Assembly: GCA_963827705.1 (NCBI GenBank)
Contig: CAWHBN010000014.1
Coordinates: 1 to 64,000, forward strand
Direction of reading: 5' to 3'
DNA length: 64,000 nt
DNA from: JACDAN01 sp963827705
Lineage (GTDB): Bacteria > Actinomycetota > Thermoleophilia > Gaiellales > Gaiellaceae
Shown: one piece after another, positions 40,960 through 49,029 of the stretch
How the letters are laid out: each line of letters opens with the position of its first letter
How positions within the stretch are numbered: position 1 is the stretch's first letter
Notes under the pieces: model-generated
What the model saw: only the letters and a program-made list of their open reading frames with translations
What the model was told of the DNA's origin: nothing
Database searches by the model: none
Made by a program: the position numbers and the translations under genes

Positions 40960-41937
40960 TCGGGCGCGTCCAGCCACTCGAGCCACTGGCCATGGAAGCC
41001 CGCATGGGCGAGCAGAAGCTCCTCGCCGTCGGGCAGGAGCCGGGCCCAGATGCCCCAGTAGCCGTGCTCGTCGGGCCTCGGTCGGGCGGTCCAGAGATAG
41101 GCCAGCGGGAACTGCCGGCCGGCCTCCTCGAGCGCCGCGACGATCCGATCGTGGCCCTCCTTGCCCAGGTAGCCGATGACCGCCGTCGCGAACACGACCG
41201 TCAAGGCACCGAGCTGCCGCTCCGCGAGCAGGTCAGGCAGCCGCTCGACCACGTTGCCCCGCTCGAGCGTCAGGAGGCTCCGAGCGAAGGGTCTCGACTG
41301 CGCGATCGAGGCGCTCGAGCCTGGCCGTCTGATCGGCCCAGACGAAGGACTTCAGGAGCAGCGCATCCTGTGGGCGGGTCAGGTCGATCGGCGAGATGTC
41401 GACGCCCCTGCGGTGACGGACGCGCGGCCGAAGGCGCAGGAGCCCTGCGGGCACCGGCCGGCGCTCTTCGCCCGAGAGCGAGAGCGGCGCGTTCTCGGCG
41501 CCCCAGATCCCCGCGTCGTACCGGTAGCGGTACCGGTCCCAGAGGAGGTTGAGCCCTGCGCTCGACCCGAGCTCGAGCAGGTCGATGATCTCGACGCCCG
41601 CGCGTCGAGAGATGTCGAGGAAGCACGGCAACAGCACCCAGCTGCGCTGGACCTCGTTCGTCTGGACACCCCGCTCGCGCACGAAGCGCCGAAGCCAATC
41701 GCGCCGCGCCTCGAGCACCGGAACTGGGTCGACCCACGGGTCGAGCCCTTCGGAGAGCGCGAGGTAGTGCAGGCCGCCGAGCAGCTGCAGCGGGCGGTCC
41801 CAGCGGCTGTCGTCGACGATCTCTCGCACGGCCGGCTCATGAGCGAGGCGGCGGCAAACCTCGGCGTAGAGCTGCGAGCCGCTGCGCTCGCACTGCTCCG
41901 CCTGGTGGAGAAAAGCCCGCTCGAGCTCGGCGGTCAG
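40956..41937 (-). pseudogene. DUF2332 family protein, frameshifted, CTG start
   Basis: The first ~220 residues ('ELERAFLHQAEQCERSGSQL', 'LGSSAGLNLLWDRYRYRYDA') match DUF2332 proteins. The frame breaks near 41277, and the C-terminal part continues in another frame ('LTLERGNVVERLPDLLAERQ', 'VVFATAVIGYLGKEG') to the stop at 40956. A one-base indel in gagcctcctgac joins them; it could be a sequencing error. The start is most likely CTG 41937, overlapping the L20 stop as CTGA. Function of DUF2332 is unknown, although 'LELGSSAGLNL' resembles a methyltransferase motif I. Confidence 0.75.
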
Positions 41938-42296
41938 CTCTTTTCGAGCGCGGTCTTCGCCTGCTCGGCGATCTTCCCGAACGCTTCGGGATCGACCACG
42001 GCGATCTCGGCGAGAACCTTGCGGTCGAGCTCGATCCCCGCCTGCCGACAGCCTGCGATGAACTGGTTGTACGACAGCCCGTGTCCGCGCGCGGCTGCGT
42101 TGATGCGAATGATCCACAGCCGCCGCATGTCGCGCTTGCGCGCCTTGCGGTCGCGATAGGCGTACCTGAGCGAGTGCTCGACCTGCTCCTTGGCGGCGCG
42201 GTACGTGGAGTGCTTGATGCCGACGTAGCCCTTGGCCGCCTTGAGCACCTTGCGGCGCTTCTTGCGCGCGGCGACTGAGCGCTTCACGCGGGCCAT
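41934..42296 (-). CDS. rplT: 50S ribosomal protein L20
   Basis: 120 residues, the normal length. 'MARVKRSVAARKKRRKVLKA' and 'HSTYRAAKEQVEHSLRYAYR', then 'LWIIRINAAARGHGLSYNQF' and 'KVLAEIAVVDPEAFGKIAEQ' are canonical. Binds 23S rRNA during early 50S assembly. It follows rpmI without a gap, and its TGA overlaps the CTG start of the next gene. Confidence 0.97.
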   Translation of the reverse strand: MARVKRSVAARKKRRKVLKAAKGYVGIKHSTYRAAKEQVEHSLRYAYRDRKARKRDMRRLWIIRINAAARGHGLSYNQFIAGCRQAGIELDRKVLAEIAVVDPEAFGKIAEQAKTALEKS

Positions 42297-42506
42297 CTAA
42301 TGACCGCCTCTCTTGCCGCCGAGCATCCGGACGACCTCGCGGTAATCACTGCCGGAAAGGGCCGCGGGCCGGCGGAAACTACGCTTGCGCTTCGCGGACT
42401 TCTTCTCGAGGAGGTGGGCCTGCGGCCCCTTCCGGCGCAGGATCTTGCCCGCTCCGGTCAGCTTGAACCGCTTCTTCGCTGCTCTGGATGTCTTCTGTTT
42501 TGGCAT
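42297..42506 (-). CDS. rpmI: 50S ribosomal protein L35
   Basis: 69 residues with the L35 pattern 'MPKQKTSRAAKKRFKLTGAG', 'KILRRKGPQAHLLEKKSAKR' and 'RSFRRPAALSGSDYREVVRM'. A Shine-Dalgarno (gcaggag) lies ~10 bases before the ATG. Its first 128 bases overlap the 3' end of infC in another frame because the infC frame does not stop earlier. Confidence 0.95.
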   Translation of the reverse strand: MPKQKTSRAAKKRFKLTGAGKILRRKGPQAHLLEKKSAKRKRSFRRPAALSGSDYREVVRMLGGKRGGH

Positions 42507-43071
42507 CTTTGGAAACTCCTGCGTTCTTCGTAGGCCCGAGCACCATGACCATGTTGCGGCCGTCGAGGAGCGGCGGCGACTCGACCACTCCGAGCTCCTT
42601 GACGTCCTCGGCCAACCGCGTCAGGAGGTCGCGTCCCCGCTCCGGATGGGTGGTCTCCCGCCCGCGGAACATGATCGTGACCTTGACCTTCGCGCGCTGG
42701 TTGAGGAACCGAACGACGTGGCCCTTCTTGGTCTCGTAGTCCTGAACGGCGATCTTCGGTCTGAGCTTGATCTCCTTGACGTGGACCTGGGACTGGTGCT
42801 TTCGAGCTTGCTTGGCCTTCTGCTCCTCCTGGTACCGGTACTTGCCGTAGTCCATGACCCGGGCGACTGGCGGCTGCGCCTGCGGCGCCACCTCGACGAG
42901 GTCGAGGTTCTTGCCGTAGGCATAGTCGAGGGCTTCGCTGGTGGCTTTGATCCCGACCTGGGCGCCGTCATCATCGATCAGCCGAACCTGTGGGACGCGG
43001 ATCCGTTCGTTGATCCTCGTCTGGGGTTCGGGCGGTGGCTGCTCCGGTCGGGCGAAACGCCGTGGCCTCAA
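42379..43071 (-). CDS. infC: Translation initiation factor IF-3
   Basis: IF-3 of up to 230 residues. The N-domain begins at 'RINERIRVPQVRLIDDDGAQ', with 'VEVAPQAQPPVARVMDYGKY'; the C-domain has 'VKEIKLRPKIAVQDYETKKG' and 'VTIMFRGRETTHPERGRDLL' and ends at 'MVMVLGPTKNAGVSKDAKTE'. A normal IF-3 stops about there; here the frame continues ~50 residues through the rpmI start. The first codon is TTG 43071, but infC often uses rare starts, and ATC just before 'NERIR' is possible too. Prevents premature 50S joining and selects the initiator tRNA. Confidence 0.9.
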   Translation of the reverse strand: MRPRRFARPEQPPPEPQTRINERIRVPQVRLIDDDGAQVGIKATSEALDYAYGKNLDLVEVAPQAQPPVARVMDYGKYRYQEEQKAKQARKHQSQVHVKEIKLRPKIAVQDYETKKGHVVRFLNQRAKVKVTIMFRGRETTHPERGRDLLTRLAEDVKELGVVESPPLLDGRNMVMVLGPTKNAGVSKDAKTEDIQSSEEAVQADRSGQDPAPEGAAGPPPREEVREAQA

Positions 43072-43112
43072 AGGCTCTTCACCAAGCTCTTCTGCTCCTC
43101 CTTCTCAACGAC

Positions 43113-43135
43113 AAAACCGCTGCACGCAGCGGCTT
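43113..43135 (-). promoter_or_regulatory. Hairpin and U tract in infC leader (attenuator-like)
   Basis: ccgctgc (43117-43123) / gcagcgg (43126-43132) followed, in the minus-strand direction, by tttt. It lies between thrS and infC in the infC-rpmI-rplT leader, where other bacteria place L20- or IF-3-responsive attenuators. The remainder of 43072-43222 shows no gene. Confidence 0.5.
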
Positions 43136-43222
43136 CAGACATTTCCTCGCCTCACTTGAACCCCCGGCTTCGCGTCTCCACGCCGCTGAGGGTGAGGAAC
43201 GGCTGCGCCCCTACTTGCAGGC

Positions 43223-45103
43223 TCACAGACTAGCAGCCAGTTCTTTCACCAATTCGTCGAGACTTCGTGTCGATTGCTCGCCGCCGCGCGCACGGACGGC
43301 GAGCGCGTCTTCCGACTCGCGGTCGCCGTAGACGATGGTGTACGGGATCTTCTCCACCTCGGCGTTCCGGATCCGCTTGCCCACCGTCTCGTCCGAGTCG
43401 TCGACCTCAACCCGGAAGTCCGAGAGCTTCTCGGCCAAGGCGCGGGCCGCCTCGCGGTGATCCTCGCCCACGGGGATGATCCGAAGCTGAACGGGCGCGA
43501 GCCAGACGGGGAAGGCGCCCGCGTAGTGCTCGACCAGGATCCCGATGAACCGCTCGTATGACCCGTAGAGCGCGCGATGGACGACGTAGAGCGGGTGCTC
43601 GGCGTTGTCCGGCCCCATGTAGCTGAGGCCGAACCGCGCGGGCATCTGCGAGTCGAGCTGGATCGTGCCCATCTGCCACTTCCGGCCGAGGGCGTCCTCC
43701 ATGTGGAGGTCGATCTTCGGCCCGTAGAACGCGCCCTCTCCCTCCGCGACCTCGTACGGGATCTCGTTCCGTTCGAGCGCGACGCGCAGGGCCCCTTCCG
43801 TCATGTCCCACTCCTCGTCGCTGCCGAGCTTGTTCTCCGGGCGCGTGGAGAGCTCTGCGCTCGCTGTCAGGCCGAACAGCTCGTACAGGTAGCGGCCGTA
43901 GTCGACGACGTCCGCGATCTCGTCCTGGATCTGGTCCGCGGTGCAGAAGATGTGCGCGTCGTCCTGCGTCACGTGGCGCACCCGTAGAAGCCCGTGGAGC
44001 GTCCCCGTCAGCTCGTTTCGGTGCAGCGGCGCCGGCTCGGCGAAGCGCACCGGCAGCTCGCGGTAGCTGCGAAGCTTGCTGCCGAACAGGAGCATGTGCC
44101 CCGGGCAGTTCATCGCCTTCATCGCCCACGGCTGGCCGTCGACGTCGAGCTTGAACATCAGGTCCTCGTACTTCGGGAAGTGCCCCGAGATGAAGAAGGT
44201 CTCGGCGTCGTAGATGAGCGGCGTCTTCACCTCGAGGTAGCCGCGCTTCGCGTTCTCGCGCTGGCGGATCTCCTCGAGCTTGCGCCAGATCACCATGCCC
44301 TTCGGGTGCCAGAGCGGAGAGCCCGGCGAGCGCTCCGAGAAATGGAAGAGATCGAGCGCACGCCCGAGCCGCCGGTGATCCCGCCGCTGCGCCTCCTCGA
44401 TCCGCTCGAGGTAGGCCTTGAGGTCGTCCTCCGAGTAGAACGCGGTGCCGTAGATCCGCGTGAGCTGCGTGTTCTTCTCGTCCCCGCGCCAATAGGCGCC
44501 CGCGAGGCCCGTCAGCTTGAGCGCCTTGATCGGCTTCGAGTCCTGGAGGTGAGGGCCGCGGCAGAGGTCGGTGAACTCGCCCTGCGTGTAGAGCGAGATG
44601 TCGCCCTCCGCCGTGTCGACGAGCTCGACCTTGTAGGGCTCGCCCTCGTCCTCGAAGCGCCTGCGCGCCTCATCGCGGGAAATCTCTTCTCTCGCCCACG
44701 CGCGGCCCTCGGCGAGCTCACGACGGATCTCCTCCTCGATCCGCTCGAGCGCGTCCTCACCGATCGGCTCGGGGAACTCGAAGTCGTAGTAGAAGCCGTT
44801 CTCGACCGGCGGGCCGATCGCGACCTTGACCCCGGGATAGAGCCGGCGAACCGCCTCAGCGAGCAGGTGCGCCGCTGAGTGGCGGAGGACCGCGAGCGCG
44901 TCTGGATCGTCCGTGTCGCGCGTGGTCAGGATCTGGATCGGCTGCCCGTCCTCGAGCGGCGCCCGAAGGTCCTGAACCCGGCCGTTCGAGCGGACGAGCA
45001 CCGCTTGTTCAGCGAGTTTCGGGCCGATGGCGGCGGCGGCGTCCAGCCCCGTCGCGCCCTCGGGAAGTTCAAGCTCCGACGAATCGGGAAGGACTACACG
45101 CAT
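43223..45103 (-). CDS. thrS: Threonyl-tRNA synthetase
   Basis: A 626-residue class II ThrRS: N-terminal TGS domain ('MRVVLPDSSELELPEGATGL'), the editing/SAD domain with 'HSAAHLLAEAVRRLYPGVKV', and the catalytic core with 'AMKAMNCPGHMLLFGSKLRS' (zinc-binding Cys in MNCPGH), 'HIFCTADQIQDEI' and motif 3 'YVVHRALYGSYERFIGILVE'. The C-terminal anticodon-binding domain has 'LAPVQLRIIPVGEDHREAA'. ATG 45103 gives the standard TGS start. Confidence 0.96.
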   Translation of the reverse strand: MRVVLPDSSELELPEGATGLDAAAAIGPKLAEQAVLVRSNGRVQDLRAPLEDGQPIQILTTRDTDDPDALAVLRHSAAHLLAEAVRRLYPGVKVAIGPPVENGFYYDFEFPEPIGEDALERIEEEIRRELAEGRAWAREEISRDEARRRFEDEGEPYKVELVDTAEGDISLYTQGEFTDLCRGPHLQDSKPIKALKLTGLAGAYWRGDEKNTQLTRIYGTAFYSEDDLKAYLERIEEAQRRDHRRLGRALDLFHFSERSPGSPLWHPKGMVIWRKLEEIRQRENAKRGYLEVKTPLIYDAETFFISGHFPKYEDLMFKLDVDGQPWAMKAMNCPGHMLLFGSKLRSYRELPVRFAEPAPLHRNELTGTLHGLLRVRHVTQDDAHIFCTADQIQDEIADVVDYGRYLYELFGLTASAELSTRPENKLGSDEEWDMTEGALRVALERNEIPYEVAEGEGAFYGPKIDLHMEDALGRKWQMGTIQLDSQMPARFGLSYMGPDNAEHPLYVVHRALYGSYERFIGILVEHYAGAFPVWLAPVQLRIIPVGEDHREAARALAEKLSDFRVEVDDSDETVGKRIRNAEVEKIPYTIVYGDRESEDALAVRARGGEQSTRSLDELVKELAASL

Positions 45104-45224
45104 GGAAGAGAAGGTACCGCAGCACCCCAGAGACGACGATCGAAACGACGAGGCCGAGGGCACTCCGATCCCGGACCCCGAGGAGGAGACCGGGACCGCG
45201 GAGGACGTCCCTCAGGCCGACTGA
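45102..45224 (+). CDS. Small acidic hypothetical protein (40 aa)
   Basis: A 40-residue acidic ORF (MEEKVPQHPRDDDRNDEAEG followed by an EEETGTAEDVPQ tail) divergent from thrS, with the two start codons overlapping (catg). There is no Shine-Dalgarno and any promoter would lie inside thrS, so expression is doubtful. Listed because it is in the otherwise empty gap before the CBS gene and its composition is protein-like. Confidence 0.3.
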   Translation: MEEKVPQHPRDDDRNDEAEGTPIPDPEEETGTAEDVPQAD

Positions 45225-45240
45225 GGAAGGGAGCGATTCA

Positions 45241-45666
45241 ATGGGAAAGGATCACCAGATCCGCGACTTGATGACGGACAACCCGCGCACGATCGACGCG
45301 GAGAAGCCCGTCGTCTACGCGGCGAAGATGATGCGAGACGAGGACGTCGGGCTTGCGCCGATCGTCCAAGGTGACAGGCTGGTCGGGACGCTCACGGACC
45401 GCGACATCGCGATCCGCGTCGTCGCGGAAGGCCGCGACCCCGAGTCGACGACGGTTCGTGAGGTCGCCTCGACCGACCTCGTCACGATCGACCCGGAGCA
45501 GAGCCTCGACGAGGCGCTTCGTCTGATGGCGCAGCACCAGGTCCGGCGCCTCCCCGTCGTCGAGGAGGACGGAAGACTCGTGGGCGTTCTCGCCCAGGCC
45601 GACGTCGCCCGACACGGCGAAGACCGCGAGACCGGCCAGGTCGTCGAGCAGATCTCGCAGTCGTAA
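45241..45666 (+). CDS. CBS-domain pair protein
   Basis: A 141-residue protein made of two CBS domains: 'LMTDNPRTIDAEKPVVYAAK' with 'GTLTDRDIAIRVVAEGRDPE', and 'VTIDPEQSLDEALRLMAQHQ' with 'VGVLAQADVARHGE'. Such pairs bind adenosyl nucleotides (AMP, ATP, SAM) and act as sensors; no effector domain is attached. ATG 45241 follows gaggaagggagcgattca. A strong terminator hairpin follows. Confidence 0.9.
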   Translation: MGKDHQIRDLMTDNPRTIDAEKPVVYAAKMMRDEDVGLAPIVQGDRLVGTLTDRDIAIRVVAEGRDPESTTVREVASTDLVTIDPEQSLDEALRLMAQHQVRRLPVVEEDGRLVGVLAQADVARHGEDRETGQVVEQISQS

Positions 45667-45690
45667 CGCTCGACTGACTCAGAAGCAATG

Positions 45691-45717
45691 GCGAGCCCCG
45701 CCCAGTGCGGGGCTCGC
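45691..45717 (+). terminator. Hairpin terminator after CBS gene
   Basis: Perfect 11-bp stem gcgagccccgc (45691-45701) / gcggggctcgc (45707-45717) with a 5-nt loop, 24 bases after the CBS stop. Confidence 0.7.
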
Positions 45718-45762
45718 CGCCCGTAAGGATTCGGCCGCTTCGCGAGCTACTCCGAATGAGGC

Positions 45763-46356
45763 ATGGGTCTCTCATATCCGGCTCCTCGCACCACCCTCGT
45801 AGCGTTTGCTGCGCTGATCGGCGCGGCGGGATCCTCCGCCGCGACGCCCATGGAGGGGTTCCGCGTCTACAAGCCGGTCGCCGACACCTACGTGACGGCG
45901 GTGCGAGCCCGCGCGAACTTCGGGCGCTCGCAAGCGCTCCGGGTCGATGCCTCCCCGGAGACGACCGCGTTCGTGCGCTTCCGGCTGAAGCGGACGACGG
46001 CGCCGGCCGCGAGCGTCACGCTGCTCTTGCGTCCAGGGAGCCCGGGACGGGCCAGGTACGCCGTTCGCCGCGTCGAGGACGACGAGTGGCGGGAGGGGCG
46101 ACTGACGTATGCGACGGCGCCTCATCCGTCGCTGCGGTTCGCTTCCTCACGCCCGGTGCGGCGTGGAGCCTGGAGCGCCGTCGACGTGACGTCGTTGGTC
46201 GCGGCAGGCGATGAAGAGGTCACCCTGGCGATCACGACGCATGGAAGACAGGAGATCTCCTTCGGCAGCCGCGAGTCGCGATCCGGCCCTCGCCTCGTCG
46301 TGAGAACCGACGACGAGCTGGAGGACCTCGACCTCGACGCGATCCTCCGGCGCTAA
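45763..46356 (+). CDS. Secreted DNRLRE-domain protein
   Basis: A 197-residue exported protein with a signal peptide (about residues 1-27, ending near GSSAA) and one DNRLRE-type beta-sandwich: 'YKPVADTYVTAVRARANFGR' with 'ALRVDASPETTAFVRF', then 'DDEWREGRLTYATAPHPSLR' and 'AWSAVDVTSLVAAGDEEVTL', ending in 'ISFGSRESRSGPRLVV'. DNRLRE modules are found in extracellular proteins and may bind carbohydrate or DNA. The Asp/Glu-rich tail is odd. Confidence 0.8.
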   Translation: MGLSYPAPRTTLVAFAALIGAAGSSAATPMEGFRVYKPVADTYVTAVRARANFGRSQALRVDASPETTAFVRFRLKRTTAPAASVTLLLRPGSPGRARYAVRRVEDDEWREGRLTYATAPHPSLRFASSRPVRRGAWSAVDVTSLVAAGDEEVTLAITTHGRQEISFGSRESRSGPRLVVRTDDELEDLDLDAILRR

Positions 46357-46365
46357 GCTCGCTCC

Positions 46366-47511
46366 GTGCGACCCAGGCCGGCGAGACTCGACCGGCTTCC
46401 CCCGCAGTACTTCACGCAGCTCCTGGCCAGCGTCGCGCGAGCGGCGGCGGCCGACGGGCCGCAGCTGATCGACCTTGGTCGCGGGAACCCCGAGGTCGGG
46501 CCGCCGCCGCACGTCGTCGAACGCCTCGCCGAGGTCGCGCGGGAAGATCGCGCGCACGGCTATCCGCCGTTCCGAGGGCTTCCTGCGCTCCGCGAGGCGA
46601 TCGCCGACCGGTACCGCACGCTCTACGGCGTCGAGTTGGACCCCGACACGGAAGTCGCCGTGCTGCCGGGGACGAAGACCGCACTCGTCGAGCTGGCGGT
46701 GGTGCTCGCCGAGCGGGAGAGCACCGTGCTGCTCCCCGACCCGGGCTACCCCGACTATCCCTCCGGCTTGGCGCTGGCCGCCGCGAAGCTCGTCCCGCTC
46801 CGGCTCGACTCGGCCGCCGGCTGGGCGCCCGCGTGGGCGGAGGCCCCTCGGGAGGACGTTGCGGCCGTGTACCTCAACTACCCGTCCAACCCGTGCGCAG
46901 CGGCCGCGCCGCCCGGCGTCTTCGAGGCTGCTGTTCGCTACGCGCAGGACACGGGCGCCGCAATCGTGCACGACTTCGCATACGGCGATCTGATGTTCGA
47001 TGGACGCAGCCCGGAGAGCTTCCTCGCGGCACCGGGCGCGAAGGAGGTCGGCGTCGAGATGTTCTCGATGTCGAAAACCTACGGCATGGCCGGCTGGCGG
47101 CTCGGCTTCGTGCTCGGCAACGCCGAGATCGTGGAGCGTGTCGACCTGCTCCAGGATCACGCGCGGGCGGGGATCTTTGCCGCGGTCCAGGAGGCGGGAA
47201 TCGCCGCGCTCACCGGCCCTCAGGACTCCGTGCGGGAACGGGTCGCCCGGTACGAGGCGCGGAGAGACCGCGTGGTCGAGGCGCTCCGCAGCACGCGGGT
47301 GCCGCCGCCGGTCTCGGAAGGGAGCTTCTATGCCTGGCTCGAGCTGCCGGAAGGGATCACCGTGGAGCGGCTGCTTGCCGAGGCGAGGGTCGCGCTCGCG
47401 CCTGGCGAGGGCTTCGGCGCCACAGGCGCCGGCTGGGCGCGGCTGTCGTTCGCGGTGACGGACGAGCAGCTCGAGCGTGGGCTCGAGCGGCTCGTCCCTT
47501 CACTTTCCTAG
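46366..47511 (+). CDS. PLP-dependent aminotransferase, class I/II
   Basis: A 381-residue fold-type I aminotransferase. Conserved features are 'IDLGRGNPEVGPPPHVVERL', 'PFRGLPALREAIADRYRTLY', 'VAVLPGTKTALVELAVVLAE' (PLP phosphate), 'VYLNYPSNPCAAAAPPGVF', 'VHDFAYGDLMFDGRSPES' and the Schiff-base Lys in 'EMFSMSKTYGMAGWRLGFVL'. It resembles LL-DAP or alanine-type transaminases; the amino donor and product are not evident. Starts at GTG 46366, 9 bases after the DNRLRE stop. Confidence 0.88.
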   Translation: MRPRPARLDRLPPQYFTQLLASVARAAAADGPQLIDLGRGNPEVGPPPHVVERLAEVAREDRAHGYPPFRGLPALREAIADRYRTLYGVELDPDTEVAVLPGTKTALVELAVVLAERESTVLLPDPGYPDYPSGLALAAAKLVPLRLDSAAGWAPAWAEAPREDVAAVYLNYPSNPCAAAAPPGVFEAAVRYAQDTGAAIVHDFAYGDLMFDGRSPESFLAAPGAKEVGVEMFSMSKTYGMAGWRLGFVLGNAEIVERVDLLQDHARAGIFAAVQEAGIAALTGPQDSVRERVARYEARRDRVVEALRSTRVPPPVSEGSFYAWLELPEGITVERLLAEARVALAPGEGFGATGAGWARLSFAVTDEQLERGLERLVPSLS

Positions 47512-47891
47512 ACGGTCACGACGCCGCGGCAGACGCCCCCGCCGACCACGGACCGGGCCGTGGCGACGATGCGATCGCGGCCGGCGGCGTTGGCGATCCG
47601 CCGGTTCACCGAGAACGATCCGCTCGGCGGCCGCGTGATGCGGCTGCCACGGAAAACGACGACGCCGTTCCGCCTGATCACGACGTTCCAGCGGCGACCG
47701 TTGCGGTTCTGGTCGACCTCGAACTCCGTCTCGACGCGGCCGTCGTCGTGCTTGGCCTTGAGCTTCCAGCTCGCTCCGAGTCCTGAGCAGACGCCGGTCC
47801 GCATCACGCCGGGGTTGTTCTTGGCCGGGGCGACGGCGGGAAGCGCCACGCCGATCGCCAGAAGCGCTGTGACGACTATGAGCTTGCGCAT
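47508..47891 (-). CDS. Secreted hypothetical protein
   Basis: A 127-residue exported protein with a signal peptide (MRKLIVVTALLAIGVALPAV, cleavage near APA). The mature part has 'GVMRTGVCSGLGASWKLKAK' near its start, 'RVETEFEVDQNRNGRRWNVV' in the middle and a Cys near the end ('GGGVCRGVV'), so one disulfide is possible. Beta-rich; no family recognised. Its stop overlaps the convergent aminotransferase stop. Confidence 0.7.
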   Translation of the reverse strand: MRKLIVVTALLAIGVALPAVAPAKNNPGVMRTGVCSGLGASWKLKAKHDDGRVETEFEVDQNRNGRRWNVVIRRNGVVVFRGSRITRPPSGSFSVNRRIANAAGRDRIVATARSVVGGGVCRGVVTV

Positions 47892-47996
47892 TTCCTACCT
47901 CCTTGGATGAACCAGGAGGACGCTAGCTCCGTGCTTGCAAAGCTCGGGCAAGGCCTTGGTTAAACGTTGTCCAAGCTTGCCCGGAGGCTTGGCGAG

Positions 47997-48215
47997 CTAC
48001 CGGTACCGGTAGACGATCCGGCCGCGGTCGAGGTCGTACGGCGACAGCTCGACCTTCACCCGATCACCGAGAAAGAGGCGGATGCGGTACCGCTTCATCT
48101 TCCCGGCGGAGTAGCCGAGGGTTTCGTGGCCGTTGTCGAGGCGGATCCTGAACATGGAGTTGCGAAGCGCCTCGATCACCTCGCCCTCCATCTCGACTTT
48201 CTCTTCCTTGCCCAA
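47997..48215 (-). CDS. infA: Translation initiation factor IF-1
   Basis: 72-residue OB-fold protein, exactly the usual size. 'EEKVEMEGEVIEALRNSMFR', 'LDNGHETLGYSAGKMKRYRI' and 'LGDRVKVELSPYDLDRGRIV' are canonical. It binds the 30S A site during initiation. It is found here outside the large ribosomal-protein cluster, which may mean that it is a second infA copy or has moved. Confidence 0.95.
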   Translation of the reverse strand: MGKEEKVEMEGEVIEALRNSMFRIRLDNGHETLGYSAGKMKRYRIRLFLGDRVKVELSPYDLDRGRIVYRYR

Positions 48216-48237
48216 ATCTCGTCCCTTCGGGGTAGAG

Positions 48238-48267
48238 AGGTCGTGGCCGAAGGCTCGGCCACGACCT
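48238..48267 (-). terminator. Terminator hairpin of cold-shock gene
   Basis: Perfect 12-bp stem aggtcgtggccg (48238-48249) / cggccacgacct (48256-48267) with a 6-nt loop, 15 bases after the cold-shock stop on the minus strand and before infA. Confidence 0.7.
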
Positions 48268-48282
48268 ACTCGAACCTAGCGC

Positions 48283-48492
48283 CTAGGCGCTGAGCGGGGC
48301 GACGTTCGTCGCCTCGGGGCCCTTCTGGCCCTCACGCTCCTCGAACTCGACGCGCGCGCCTTCGGTGAGGCTCTTGAAGCCCTCGCCGGCGATGTTGCTG
48401 TGATGGACGAAGAGATCCTTGGAGCCCTCGTCCGGGGTGATGAAGCCATACCCCTTGCTGTCGTTGAACCACTTGACGGTTCCGCTAGCCAT
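48283..48492 (-). CDS. Cold-shock protein (CspA family)
   Basis: 69-residue OB-fold cold-shock protein. RNP1 'KGYGFITPDE' and RNP2 'DLFVHHSNI' are intact, and 'ASGTVKWFNDSKGYGF' is the canonical N-terminus. It binds single-stranded RNA/DNA and acts as an RNA chaperone. A strong Shine-Dalgarno (gggaggtg) precedes ATG 48492, as is usual for csp genes. Confidence 0.96.
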   Translation of the reverse strand: MASGTVKWFNDSKGYGFITPDEGSKDLFVHHSNIAGEGFKSLTEGARVEFEEREGQKGPEATNVAPLSA

Positions 48493-48585
48493 AAAAACAC
48501 CTCCCTCAAAATTGCACGAACAAGTAGGAAGGCGCCTTGCGCGAACCGGACTCGCTCTAGATTTGCGCCCAGACCCTAGCAAGCC

Positions 48586-49029
48586 TTGAGCGCCGAATCC
48601 GTCCCGGCAATCCTCCATGAGCGCTTCTTGCGCTGTTCCGCGCAGCATGCGTTCGCGGTCTACACCGGCAGGATCGGCGAGTGGTGGGACCCGAACTACT
48701 CCGCGAACGCGGAGACCCTTCGCGCGGTGACGATCGAGCCGCGCGTCGGTGGACGCGTCTTCGCCACGCACGAGGATCTCGGCGAGCACGACTGGGGTGA
48801 AGTGACGGTCTGGGAGCCGGGCCGGCGGTTTGCCCACACGTTCACGCTGGCCCAGGACCCGGAGGCGCCGAGCGAGGTCCTCGTCGAGCTCGCCGACGAC
48901 GAGGGTGGCTGCAGCCTCCGGTTCGCCCACGGCGGCTGGACAGAGGCGAACGCCGCCAGCCGTGCGAAGTTCAACGACTGGCCGGTGCTGCTCGATCGGT
49001 TCGCCGAGCTGGCCGAGGCTTCAGGCTAG
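48586..49029 (+). CDS. SRPBCC / AHSA1-like protein
   Basis: A 147-residue START-like-fold protein similar to Aha1-domain (AHSA1) proteins: 'AFAVYTGRIGEWWDPNYSAN', 'VTIEPRVGGRVFATHEDLGE', 'WGEVTVWEPGRRFAHTFTLA' and terminal 'NDWPVLLDRFAELAEASG'. It probably binds a hydrophobic ligand. Starts TTG 48586; no ATG or GTG is in a suitable place. Confidence 0.8.
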   Translation: MSAESVPAILHERFLRCSAQHAFAVYTGRIGEWWDPNYSANAETLRAVTIEPRVGGRVFATHEDLGEHDWGEVTVWEPGRRFAHTFTLAQDPEAPSEVLVELADDEGGCSLRFAHGGWTEANAASRAKFNDWPVLLDRFAELAEASG

